Source: Anaerolineae bacterium (GTDB lineage Bacteria; Chloroflexota; Anaerolineae; Anaerolineales; Anaerolineaceae). Taken from it: a stretch of DNA of 64,000 nt. The DNA lies in the NCBI GenBank assembly GCA_013178095.1, contig JABLXK010000003.1:62001-126000 (forward strand). Reading direction: 5' to 3'. A program made the translations under genes and the position numbers. Positions 56,805 through 64,000 of this stretch are shown here, in pieces; position 1 is the stretch's first letter, and every line of letters starts with the position of its first letter. Below the pieces are notes generated by a model, which did no database searches, had not been told where the DNA came from, and saw only the letters and a list, made by a program, of their open reading frames with translations.

Positions 56805-57138
56805 TGATTAATCTCCTTAATACTTCCTCCTGCTGCCGCCACTCGGCGGTCAACAGCGCCAGCACTTCACGGCCGGCGTCATTCAGGCGGTAATAGCGGC
56901 GCGGGCGCGGATCTTCCACGCGCCATTGGCTTTCCAGCAAGCCTTGCTGTTCCAGCCTGCGCAGCATGGGGTAGAGCGTATCCTGGCCGATCTCGAAACC
57001 CCGCTCGTTGAGGTTGTTGATCAGCGAGTATCCGTATTGCTCCTCCCTGAGCTGGCTCATCACCGCCAATACAATGGCGCCCCGGCGCATTTCCAGCTTA
57101 AGCTTTTCGAATTCGTCATTCTGTTTGATGTTCATCAT
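56791..57138 (-). CDS. PadR-family transcriptional regulator
   Basis: About 115 residues: winged HTH (RRGAIVLAVMSQLREEQYGYSLINNLNERGFEIGQDTLYPMLRRLEQQGLLESQW, here described by segment) with RPRRYYRLNDAGREVL as the wing, then a short dimerisation helix. It likely represses itself and the coupled HAAS gene. The ORF track starts at 57180, but that region contains the promoter and operator. The start is the tandem ATG at 57138/57135, which lies only 6 bases after a TATAAT box, implying a leaderless mRNA. Confidence 0.88.
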   Translation of the reverse strand: MMNIKQNDEFEKLKLEMRRGAIVLAVMSQLREEQYGYSLINNLNERGFEIGQDTLYPMLRRLEQQGLLESQWRVEDPRPRRYYRLNDAGREVLALLTAEWRQQEEVLRRLINETE

Positions 57139-57144
57139 GACAGC

Positions 57145-57174
57145 ATTATACTGTATAAAACACAGTATTGTCAA
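57145..57174 (-). promoter_or_regulatory. padR promoter with internal palindromic operator
   Basis: On the minus strand, TTGACA and TATAAT are 18 bases apart. The palindrome ATACTGT-N7-ACAGTAT (57148-57168) fills the spacer and overlaps the -10, as in typical PadR operators. The -10 box ends 6 bases before the ATG. Confidence 0.82.
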
Positions 57175-57233
57175 TAGCAAATATAGTTAATCCACATTAT
57201 TGTTGCGTACTTCAACTAACTGAAAAAATGTGC

Positions 57234-57261
57234 TTGACAAATGTAAAATATTTTCTATAAT
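57234..57261 (+). promoter_or_regulatory. Promoter of the mannose-family PTS operon
   Basis: TTGACA and TATAAT with a 16-base spacer, 34 bases before the EIIB start codon. It is divergent from the padR promoter. Confidence 0.85.
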
Positions 57262-57295
57262 AGATTTATTCCGGTTCTTCAGTGAGGGTTGTTCT

Positions 57296-57766
57296 ATGGG
57301 TAAAGTTTCATTAATCCGCATCGATGACCGCCTGATTCATGGGCAGGTCACCACAGCCTGGTTAAGGGTTTACGACGCCGACAAGATCATTATTGCCAAT
57401 GAGCGCGTAGCCACCAGCCCGGTATACAAAAGCATCTTCTCCGTGGCGCAGGTACCCGGCAAAGAAATCCTGCTCCTGGCGCCTGCGGCGGCGGCGGAAT
57501 ATATCCAAAAATCGGACCCCAAAGAAAAATATTTCGTGATCACGCCAACTCCTGTGGACGTGGTCACTTTAATGGACGGTGGATTGCAGGTTGAAAAAAT
57601 TAACGTGGGCGGGCTGCAGGGCAGACCGAACACGAAAAAACTGGCAAAAGTGGTGTATGCCACACCTGACGAAGAAAAAGCATTCATTGAACTTAAATCC
57701 CGCGGGGTAGAAATGGAGGTGCAGATGGTTCCAACCGATCGAATAGCGTATCTCGACCTTAAATAA
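57296..57766 (+). CDS. PTS EIIB component, mannose/fructose/sorbose family
   Basis: 156 residues. The phospho-accepting histidine is in RIDDRLIHGQVTTAW near residue 15, followed by KIIIANERVATSP and KINVGGLQGRPNTKK, standard for EIIB(Man). It takes phosphate from EIIA (encoded at 60552) and transfers it to the sugar in the EIIC/EIID channel. The ORF track starts at 57230 in the promoter; ATG 57296 after GTGAGGGTTGTTCT is correct. It is the first gene of the operon. Confidence 0.94.
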   Translation: MGKVSLIRIDDRLIHGQVTTAWLRVYDADKIIIANERVATSPVYKSIFSVAQVPGKEILLLAPAAAAEYIQKSDPKEKYFVITPTPVDVVTLMDGGLQVEKINVGGLQGRPNTKKLAKVVYATPDEEKAFIELKSRGVEMEVQMVPTDRIAYLDLK

Positions 57767-57794
57767 ACCTATCAATAATCAGGAGAAATACATT

Positions 57795-58616
57795 ATGTGG
57801 AAAGAAGCTTTTTTGGTTGCTTTGGTAGCCGGCGGATGGTCGATATTCCTGAAGACTATCCCCGAAATTATCGTTATTCTCTCCAAGAAAGAGAGTAAAT
57901 TTGCTGCCTGGTGGATCACGATCATGCGCGGCATCGCGGACGCTGGCAGTTACGCCTACATCATTCCGGCTGCCATTACTGGTCTGGTGCTGGGCGACTT
58001 GAAGACCGGCTTATATGTGGGCGGCACCGTCCAGTTGATGTTCCTGGGCGTGTTCATTGTCGGCGCGTCCATTCCCCCGAGCCCGTTCCTGGCATCGATC
58101 CTGACCACCGCATTGATCATCCTCACCAAAGCCAATATCGGCGAGGCGCTTGCGCTGGTCGTCCCGCTCTCGGTTGCCAGCCAATTGCTCACCCTGGCTT
58201 TCATGAGCCTGAACGTGTTTTTTGTGCACTGGGCTGACAGGATGGCGGAGAATGAAAACACTGTCGGCCTGGACCTGCTCAATACGTTGTGCGGCACCGG
58301 CTGGCATTTGGTCAACGTCATCCCGGCATTCCTGGGCGTGGGGTTGGGCGTGGAAGCGGCGGCAAAACTGTTATCCGTAATCCCCGATTGGTTGTCCAAC
58401 GGCCTCGGCTCGACCGGCGGTATTCTGCCCGCCCTCGGCTTTGGCATGCTGCTGCTGATCATCGCTTCGAATGAAGTATGGCCGTTCTTCTTCATCGGTT
58501 TCCTGGCGGCTGCTTACATGAAGGTCAACGCTTTAGCTGGTGCCATTCTGGGTGTGTGCATGGCATTGGTCTACGTCCGCCTGAAATTCGCGAATTCTGA
58601 GAAATCCGCAAAATAG
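57795..58616 (+). CDS. PTS EIIC component, mannose/sorbose family
   Basis: 273 residues and about seven helices. GLYVGGTVQLMFLGVFIVGASIPPSP near residue 73 is the family core. It forms the sugar-translocating pair with the EIID protein encoded next. Start ATG after CAGGAGAAATACATT. Specificity cannot be deduced directly; the zinc dehydrogenase, aldolase and SorC-type regulator suggest a ketose or polyol such as sorbose. Confidence 0.92.
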   Translation: MWKEAFLVALVAGGWSIFLKTIPEIIVILSKKESKFAAWWITIMRGIADAGSYAYIIPAAITGLVLGDLKTGLYVGGTVQLMFLGVFIVGASIPPSPFLASILTTALIILTKANIGEALALVVPLSVASQLLTLAFMSLNVFFVHWADRMAENENTVGLDLLNTLCGTGWHLVNVIPAFLGVGLGVEAAAKLLSVIPDWLSNGLGSTGGILPALGFGMLLLIIASNEVWPFFFIGFLAAAYMKVNALAGAILGVCMALVYVRLKFANSEKSAK

Positions 58617-58631
58617 TGAAGGAGCATGAAA

Positions 58632-59450
58632 ATGGCCGAACAAAAGAAAATTGACGAGCTCGCGTTATACGGTGCTTTTTGGCGCAATAACAACTTTGCG
58701 GGCAACTATAACTTCGAGCGTTTGATGGCGCTGGGCATGACCCAGGTCATGATCCCCATTTTCCGTTCGCTGGGATATACCGGGGATAAATTGAAGGATG
58801 GTTACAAACGCCACCTGGTGTTCTATAACACACACCCCTATTTTGGTTCCCTGATCATGGGCGTTATGGCTGCGATGGAAGAAGCCAAAGCGAACGACGA
58901 TTCAATCACCACCGAAGTCATCAACGACTTCAAAGTCGCCATGATGGGACCTTTCGCCGGCGTAGGCGATTCCTTCTTCTGGGGCACTGTTCATCCCATT
59001 ATCCTGGCGATTGCCGCCAACCTGGCGATCGAGGGCAGTTTCATGGGCGTGGTTGTGGCGATGCTGATCGGTGTGCTGGCAGTGGTCGGCACTTACTATC
59101 CCTTCTTCTGGGGATATAAAGGCGGTATCGGCATTGTCGAGCAGATCCGCTCCAGCCAGCTTCTGGAAAAATTCGTGCTGGGCGCCAAAGTGGTTGCCAT
59201 GACTGTGGCCGGCGTAATGGTGGCGTCATTGATCAGCCTCTCCACCCCGGTCGTGCTGTTCCAGACTGAAGCCGAAGGCAGCGGCGTGGCATTACAGGGC
59301 GTCCTGGATTCCATTCTGCCCAAGGCGCTGCCGCTGGGTTTGCTGTTCCTGGTTTACTTCCTGCTGAAGAAGAAAGTCTCGCCCATCCTGGTTATGCTGA
59401 TCCTGATGGCGATGACGGTGGTTTTGAAGGTCCTCGGCTGGATAGCCTAA
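58632..59450 (+). CDS. PTS EIID component, mannose/sorbose family
   Basis: 272 residues. NFERLMALGMTQVMIPIF near residue 27 and MMGPFAGVGDSFFWGTVHPI near 105 are EIID hallmarks, followed by C-terminal helices. AAGGAG ends only one base before ATG 58626, so the second ATG at 58632 (MAEQKKID), at 7-base spacing, is preferred. It partners the EIIC protein. Confidence 0.93.
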   Translation: MAEQKKIDELALYGAFWRNNNFAGNYNFERLMALGMTQVMIPIFRSLGYTGDKLKDGYKRHLVFYNTHPYFGSLIMGVMAAMEEAKANDDSITTEVINDFKVAMMGPFAGVGDSFFWGTVHPIILAIAANLAIEGSFMGVVVAMLIGVLAVVGTYYPFFWGYKGGIGIVEQIRSSQLLEKFVLGAKVVAMTVAGVMVASLISLSTPVVLFQTEAEGSGVALQGVLDSILPKALPLGLLFLVYFLLKKKVSPILVMLILMAMTVVLKVLGWIA

Positions 59451-59471
59451 TACCCAATTTTATTTGTTGAA

Positions 59472-59507
59472 GGGTAATCGTCAGCCAAACCAACCTGACG
59501 ATTACCC
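59472..59507 (+). terminator. 13-bp hairpin inside the PTS operon
   Basis: GGGTAATCGTCAG pairs perfectly with CTGACGATTACCC over a 10-base loop, then runs directly into the ribosome site AAAAAAAGGAG of the dehydrogenase gene. It probably tunes expression between transport and metabolic genes. Confidence 0.65.
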
Positions 59508-59524
59508 AAAAAAAGGAGTTTAGA

Positions 59525-60544
59525 TTGAAAGCAGCAGTTTTCACCGCTCCCAATATGATAGCGTATCAGGAAAATTATCCTGATCCCAAACCTGGCGACG
59601 GTTTTCTATTGCGCATACGGGCGAGCGGAATTTGCGGAACGGATATCAAAGCTCTGGCCGGAAACCGGCCGGGCATGCAGCCGCCCATGATCCTGGGCCA
59701 CGAAATGGCCGGCGAGGTGATCGATTCGGCCATGCCGGAATTTCAAACCGGGGAGAGAGTCTCAGTAGCGCCTTATGCGGGCTGCGGTATTTGCAAGTTC
59801 TGCCTGGAAGAACGCGAAGATCAATGCAAACACAAAACCTTCCCGTCCGATGGCGCGTTTGCGGAAAAAGTGTCCGTGCCGAAGTTGCTGGCACAGAAAA
59901 CCGCTTGGAAAATACCCGCCTCGATTTCTTTTGAGGAAGCCTCCATGGCGGAACCGCTGGCCTGCGTGGTATTTTCAATGAAATCCTGCCGCTGGGAACC
60001 AGGGTGGAGCATTCTGGTGGTTGGCGCGGGTTTCATGGGTATGCTGCACGTTTTGCTGGCCTCAGCCTGGGGCGCATCCAAAATTCTGGTGAGCGAACCC
60101 AATCCGGTGCGGCGCGCCCTGGCTCAACAACTGGGCGCCATAACGCACGATCCGGCGGCGGATGGCGACATCGCCAAGTGGGCAGCCGCCCAAACCAACG
60201 GCAGCGGCCCGCACGTTGTCATCACGGCCATCGCGATCCCGGAAGTAGTTGAATCGGTGATCGACGCCGCGCGGCCGGGCGGGGTGGTACATCTATTTGG
60301 AGGTTTGCCCAAGGACAAGACCATTTCCGTGCCTTCCTATGCCATTCACTACAAATCCATTTCCCTGGTTGGCACTTCCGGTTTCCGCACACGCGATTAC
60401 ATGCTGGCTGCCGATATGATTGCCAACGGCACAATTGACCTCAAACCGCTCATTTCCAATCGCTTTCCCCTGGCAAATGCCCAGCAGGGATTCGAAATGG
60501 CAAAATCGGGCGAGGCCATGAAAGTACTGCTATTAAACGAGTGA
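59525..60544 (+). CDS. Zinc-dependent MDR dehydrogenase (SorE/sorbitol-dehydrogenase-like)
   Basis: 339 residues. Catalytic zinc ligands are in ASGICGTD near residue 37 and ILGHEMAGEV near 60. The structural zinc has four cysteines in CGICKFCLEEREDQC near 88-102, and the Rossmann motif is VVGAGFMGMLH near 165. It probably oxidises or reduces a phosphorylated polyol or ketose delivered by the surrounding PTS; a SorE-like sorbose-1-phosphate reductase is one precedent. Start TTG 59525 follows AAAAGGAGTTTAGA. Substrate inferred only. Confidence 0.85.
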   Translation: MKAAVFTAPNMIAYQENYPDPKPGDGFLLRIRASGICGTDIKALAGNRPGMQPPMILGHEMAGEVIDSAMPEFQTGERVSVAPYAGCGICKFCLEEREDQCKHKTFPSDGAFAEKVSVPKLLAQKTAWKIPASISFEEASMAEPLACVVFSMKSCRWEPGWSILVVGAGFMGMLHVLLASAWGASKILVSEPNPVRRALAQQLGAITHDPAADGDIAKWAAAQTNGSGPHVVITAIAIPEVVESVIDAARPGGVVHLFGGLPKDKTISVPSYAIHYKSISLVGTSGFRTRDYMLAADMIANGTIDLKPLISNRFPLANAQQGFEMAKSGEAMKVLLLNE

Positions 60545-60551
60545 GGAAGCT

Positions 60552-60950
60552 TTGGAATTGTTACCGATTTTTGTCATTGGCCACGGAGAATTGCCGGTCG
60601 CTTTGATCAACAGCGCGAAAATGCTGATGGGCGAACGTGACGGCATCTATCCGCTATGTTTGCACGAAGGGGACGGTTTGGAAAACTTCATCCAGAAGAC
60701 CGGCGAGTTAATCAATTCAATCGGGAAAAATGTCCCCTTGCTGGTATTCGTCGACATTCAGGGCGGCACACCCTGGAATTCGGTTTTGGGAGTGAATGAT
60801 CCGCGCGTGCGGTTGGTGACGGGGATCAACCTGCCCATGCTTTTAGAAGTGCTCAATCTACGCGACCATTGCGAAAATATCGACGAACTGGTGGCGTGCG
60901 CGCTGGAAACGGCGCGCATCAGCGTGGTTTCAAGGAAGTTCCCAATATAA
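60552..60950 (+). CDS. PTS EIIA component, mannose family
   Basis: 132 residues. The phospho-accepting histidine is in PIFVIGHGELPVALINSA near residue 11, with VFVDIQGGTPWNSVL near 67 and TGINLPMLLEVL near 90 completing the EIIA(Man) fold. It passes phosphate from HPr to the EIIB at 57296. The gene is unusually placed after the dehydrogenase rather than beside EIIB. Start TTG 60552 follows GTGAGGAAGC. Confidence 0.88.
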   Translation: MELLPIFVIGHGELPVALINSAKMLMGERDGIYPLCLHEGDGLENFIQKTGELINSIGKNVPLLVFVDIQGGTPWNSVLGVNDPRVRLVTGINLPMLLEVLNLRDHCENIDELVACALETARISVVSRKFPI

Positions 60951-60966
60951 CAAGGAGTATGTACCC

Positions 60967-61746
60967 ATGCATGAGGGTAAGAAACGAAGATTGGAACGTG
61001 TTTTCGGGGCAGACGGAAAAATCCTGGTGGTCGCGATGGACCATGCCGCTTATATGCCGGACGCGGTCATCGGGCTGGAAAATCCGGGCAGCATCATTGC
61101 CAAGACCATGCCGGCCGGCGCGGATGCGCTGCTGACCACCCTGGGCACGCTGCGCAAGGCCGGCCGCGAGATCGGCACCTCGGCAGTGATCATGAGCGTG
61201 GAAAGCTATCCGCAAAACCTGGAAGAGGTGATCATCCAGGCGCTGCGCTACGACGTGGATATGATCAAGGTGATGGTTTATCCTTTCGCGGAGACCGACC
61301 CGAATAATGTGTGGAATTTTCAAAAACTGGCGACGCTGGCGGACAAGTGGAACCTGCCGATCATGGCGGAGGTTTTCCCGGGCGGATATCCCGCGAAGAA
61401 GGAAGACCTGACCATCAACCGTCTTTCGGCGGCTTTACGCATTGCCGCAGAAGCGGGCGCCGATGTGATTAAGACCTTCTTTATCGAGGAGGAAGGCCAC
61501 CCCAAGGGCTACCGCGCGGTGGTCGAAAATGCGCAGATCCCGGTGGTGGTGCTGGGCGGCGAAAAATCGGACGATTCGCGGCCGCTGTTGGAGAAAGTCA
61601 AACGCGGCATGGATAGCGGCGCAGTCGGTGTGGCGATCGGCCGCAACATCTGGGGCCATCCCCGGCCGGAAGCGATCACAGCCGCAGTGGCGGCCGTCGT
61701 TCACCGCGACGCAACGATCGATGCTGCCGTCAAAATGCTGCAATGA
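60967..61746 (+). CDS. DhnA-type class I aldolase
   Basis: 259 residues, homologous to the aldolase at 38167. Shared elements are GKKRRLERVF, LVVAMDHAAYMP near residue 22, the presumed Schiff-base Lys in GADVIKTFFIEEEG near 165, and phosphate loops VVLGGEKS and GVAIGRNIWGHP. It probably cleaves the phosphorylated sugar produced by the PTS and dehydrogenase. Substrate unknown. AACAAGGAGTATGTACCC precedes the ATG. It is the last gene of the operon. Confidence 0.83.
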   Translation: MHEGKKRRLERVFGADGKILVVAMDHAAYMPDAVIGLENPGSIIAKTMPAGADALLTTLGTLRKAGREIGTSAVIMSVESYPQNLEEVIIQALRYDVDMIKVMVYPFAETDPNNVWNFQKLATLADKWNLPIMAEVFPGGYPAKKEDLTINRLSAALRIAAEAGADVIKTFFIEEEGHPKGYRAVVENAQIPVVVLGGEKSDDSRPLLEKVKRGMDSGAVGVAIGRNIWGHPRPEAITAAVAAVVHRDATIDAAVKMLQ

Positions 61747-62054
61747 AACCTTATAGGGGCATGGTATGCCTGACGGAACCTGCGGCAAGATACAGCGCGT
61801 CGGACTGATCCGGTTCGGAATGCCAATCCATACACTAGCGAGCGTTTCCACTTCGTCAAATAGTGGAAACGCTCTGATGTTGAAAAGCAGCAATCCAGTC
61901 AATCCCCCGGCATGCAGCCGGATGGATCCTTTATAAAACGAAATGCCGCCTGGTTGGGAATGACTGAACTCCCTTGCGAGCAGGGATTGAATACCGTAGA
62001 ATTAGCCTGATTGTTCAGGCGGATAAATAAAATAAAGAGGTCTAAAAAAATATT
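61747..62054 (+). other. 308-bp intergenic stretch before the SorC gene
   Basis: No ORF of note. It contains a 13-bp perfect hairpin GAGCGTTTCCACT/AGTGGAAACGCTC (61840-61874), likely the 3' end of the PTS operon. The remainder precedes the SorC gene; no convincing -35/-10 pair was found. Confidence 0.55.
61840..61874 (+). terminator. 13-bp hairpin after the PTS operon
   Basis: GAGCGTTTCCACT pairs perfectly with AGTGGAAACGCTC over a 9-base loop. There is no T tract, so it may be a 3'-protecting structure or a factor-assisted terminator. Confidence 0.6.
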
Positions 62055-63020
62055 ATGACGCGCATTGACGAAATCGGAAAATTGGTCCAGATCGCCCGGC
62101 AATATTATGAGCAGAATCTCACCCAGGATGAGATTGCCGCCAATTTCGGGCTATCGCGGCCCACGGTTTCGCGCATGCTTAAAAGAGCACTCGAAGAAAA
62201 AATTGTCTTTATCAACATCATCGACCCCTTCAGCCGCAGCACGGATTATTCCGAGAAATTAAAAGACGCCTTGCAGCTCAAGCGCTGCATCGTCATTTCC
62301 GGGCAGGTTGCCGAAGTGGGCGTTGCACGGCGGAACATTGCCCTGGCGGCCGCCGGGTATTTATACGAAATCATCCAACCCGGCGACGTGGTCGGAATCG
62401 GCTGGGGGCGAACACTTTATGAGCTGGCCAATAATATCGAACCGCAGCCTGCGCGGGATGTGCTGTTCGTGCCCATGCTGGGCGGGATCGGGCAGATCAA
62501 GCCCAGCCTGCAGGTGCACAGCATCATCCAAAAGATCAGCGATGCTTTCGGCGGGCGCTGGATGCAATATCACGTTCCGGGCATATTGGATAACAAAACC
62601 CTGCGCGAGCAATTGCTGCAAACCAACGATGTACAGGAAATGCAGCAATTATGGAAAAAGATGAACAAGGCGGTGGTCGGTATCGGCGAATCGCCCAGCA
62701 GCAGCGAGATCATCTTCCAGGATAACGTGGACGATACCGAGAAAATCGGATTAATGGAACAAGGCGCAGTCGGCGACATCTGCATGCGCTTTTTCAACAA
62801 AGACGGATATCCGGTATCCTACATCAAGCAGGATATCATGAGCATCGAGCTGGAGGATCTGGCGCGCGTGCCGGACGTGATCGCTGTTGCGGCCGGCGAG
62901 CAGAAGGTGGCGGCTATCATCGGCGCCTGCCGCGCGAAATACGTCAACACGCTCATCACCGACGAGATGACCGCCGTGCGTGTGCTGGAAAAATTGGCGG
63001 GCGAAAGCCCCGCGCGTTAA
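62055..63020 (+). CDS. SorC-family transcriptional regulator
   Basis: 321 residues: N-terminal HTH (LTQDEIAANFGLSRPTVSRMLKRAL near residues 22-45) and a C-terminal SIS-like sugar-phosphate-sensing domain (GDVVGIGWGRTLYELA near 112, VVGIGESPSSSEI near 210, AVAAGEQKVAAIIGA near 275). SorC proteins switch on or off in response to phosphorylated sugars, so it probably controls the mannose-family PTS operon just upstream, perhaps at 57234. AGAGGTCTAAAAAAATATT precedes the ATG. Its stop codon overlaps that of the convergent glycosidase gene. Confidence 0.92.
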   Translation: MTRIDEIGKLVQIARQYYEQNLTQDEIAANFGLSRPTVSRMLKRALEEKIVFINIIDPFSRSTDYSEKLKDALQLKRCIVISGQVAEVGVARRNIALAAAGYLYEIIQPGDVVGIGWGRTLYELANNIEPQPARDVLFVPMLGGIGQIKPSLQVHSIIQKISDAFGGRWMQYHVPGILDNKTLREQLLQTNDVQEMQQLWKKMNKAVVGIGESPSSSEIIFQDNVDDTEKIGLMEQGAVGDICMRFFNKDGYPVSYIKQDIMSIELEDLARVPDVIAVAAGEQKVAAIIGACRAKYVNTLITDEMTAVRVLEKLAGESPAR

Positions 63021-64000
63021 TCCCGACCAAGTTCCAGAATAGCTCCCCAATGCGCGTCCACCGCGTCCACGCGCAGATGCCCCCTCTCAATCGGCCAGCG
63101 CTTATTCCCATTCAATACATCCACCGCTTCAACTGTATTTTCCGGTAATTGCAGGTCAAAAGCCGCGGGTTGTCCGGCGGCGTTGGAAAGCACCACCACA
63201 TACTGGTCAGCGGTGAAACGCGCGAAAGCCAGTTGCTCGTGGCTGACGAATAATTGCCGGTAAGCGCCGTGGCGCAGGGCGGGCAGGGCGGCGCGCAGCG
63301 CGGCCAGGCGCTGGATGAACTGCGGCAGATCCGGCTGTGGCGCGCTGCGTTCCATTTCAGCCAACTCCAGGCAGGGGCGCAGGGCAGAATCGTCCTGCGG
63401 CGTGCGGCTGCCGGCCAGGCCCCATTCACTGCCATAGTAGATGGAGGGCACGCCGGGCATAGTGAACAGCAGCAGATACAACGGGCGCAGCAGGGCGGGA
63501 TTGCTGAATCTGCCAGCCACGCGGTCCACGTCGTGATTGTCCACGAAATTGTACAAGGGAATATCTTTATAAATACCTTCCGGGCCAAACTCGCGGTTAA
63601 GCGAGTAAGCGATCTCGAAGTAATTCTTGTCCACCAGGCTGGAATACAGGCCTTTAAAAGCTTCGTAATTGGTGACCGAATCCAGGGTCTGCGGGTTGGC
63701 CCATTGTGCATAATCCCCGTGCACCACTTCGCCCAGCAGCCAAAAATCCGCTTTCAGCGCGCGGCAGAAAGCTGCCAGCTCGCGCAGAAAATCCATATCC
63801 AGGCAATACGCCACATCCAGGCGCAGCCCATCGATGGCAAACTTGTTCACCCAGGTGCGCACTGCTTCGAAAATGTGCTCCCGCACCTGCGGATTGCGCA
63901 GATTGAGCTGCACCAGGTCATAGTGGCCTTCCCAGGGCTGGTAAGTAAAAGCATCGCCGTAGGGGCTTTGCGCATCGAAACGCACGCCCTCGAACCAGCC
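63017..64000 (-). CDS. GH13 alpha-amylase-family hydrolase, N-terminus beyond the window
   Basis: The frame is open to base 64000 (upstream codons read GWFEGVRFDAQS), so the ORF-track start is not the real one; about 327 residues are visible. Catalytic residues: nucleophile Asp in DGLRLDVAYCLDMDFL, acid/base Glu in FWLLGEVVHGDYA and third Asp in YNFVDNHDVDR. A C-terminal beta-sandwich (VVVLSNAAGQPAAFDLQL) follows. It acts on alpha-glucans or oligosaccharides. It is convergent with the SorC gene, the two stops sharing a TTAA. Confidence 0.9.
   Translation of the reverse strand, partial: GWFEGVRFDAQSPYGDAFTYQPWEGHYDLVQLNLRNPQVREHIFEAVRTWVNKFAIDGLRLDVAYCLDMDFLRELAAFCRALKADFWLLGEVVHGDYAQWANPQTLDSVTNYEAFKGLYSSLVDKNYFEIAYSLNREFGPEGIYKDIPLYNFVDNHDVDRVAGRFSNPALLRPLYLLLFTMPGVPSIYYGSEWGLAGSRTPQDDSALRPCLELAEMERSAPQPDLPQFIQRLAALRAALPALRHGAYRQLFVSHEQLAFARFTADQYVVVLSNAAGQPAAFDLQLPENTVEAVDVLNGNKRWPIERGHLRVDAVDAHWGAILELGRD

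Noticed and set aside
1-64000. CRISPR arrays, insertion sequences, prophage or tRNA genes
   Set aside because: No regularly spaced repeats with unique spacers, transposase motifs, terminal inverted repeats or cloverleaf sequences were seen on either strand by eye.

Overview
This is a bacterial window of about 54% GC (visual estimate) with dense, short-spaced operons. The gene mix suggests an anaerobic, sugar-fermenting member of the Chloroflexota, probably Anaerolineae: sugar ABC and PTS systems, a penicillin-acylase homologue, an HAAS/PadR pair, a double-CDGSH protein, a CrtO-like acyltransferase and large cache/GAF histidine kinases. That placement is inferred from gene content; no rRNA or tRNA was seen, so it is not proven.

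Layout. (1) 1-9704 is a deoxysugar (probably L-rhamnose) locus. On + lie the end of a binding protein, permease, double ATPase, second permease, a TIM-barrel sugar isomerase and an SDR. On - lie rhamnulokinase, rhamnulose-1-phosphate aldolase and an M24-fold protein that lacks the usual metal ligands. (2) 9982-23960 is housekeeping and signalling: CDGSH protein, diguanylate cyclase, LLM oxidoreductase, VanZ-like protein, a four-gene kinase/receiver operon with no DNA-binding output, a CatA-type E2 acyltransferase domain, dodecin, DUF3592 and CrtO-like proteins, and a broken VOC gene. (3) 24121-26313 is a solitary molybdopterin hydroxylase large subunit. (4) 26509-30219 holds a divergent putative regulator, an unusual fusion of an unknown soluble domain to a PTS EIIC-like membrane domain, and a TIM-barrel enzyme. 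(5) 30324-34036 has a metallophosphoesterase and a penicillin acylase homologue. (6) 34113-37943 on - is a tetrulose-phosphate module: DeoR regulator, DhaK, DhaL, RpiB-type isomerase and a triose-phosphate-isomerase paralogue resembling EryH/LerI. Divergently, 38167-42047 carries a DhnA-like aldolase, a fructose-family PTS (IIA, IIB, IIC) and a bicupin. (7) 42203-48211 has a zinc-ribbon membrane protein, a second diguanylate cyclase, and an ECF transporter (S, fused ATPase, T) with a SAM hydroxide adenosyltransferase. (8) 48543-57138 has an AlgJ/AlgI-like acetylation pair, an ABC exporter, a DeoR regulator with MFS and HAD genes, and an HAAS/PadR pair. (9) 57296-63020 is a mannose-family PTS (IIB, IIC, IID, IIA) with a zinc dehydrogenase, a second DhnA-like aldolase and a SorC-type regulator. 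(10) A GH13 hydrolase runs off the right edge.

The unifying theme is uptake plus aldol-type cleavage of sugars. Three EIIC-bearing loci each sit beside a phosphate-binding TIM-barrel enzyme, and the DhaK/DhaL/isomerase module should route a tetrulose to D-erythrose 4-phosphate. HPr and Enzyme I are not in the window. The best candidates for undescribed biology are the EIIC fusion locus at 26.5-30.2 kb and the combined PTS-aldolase-tetrulose locus at 34-42 kb.
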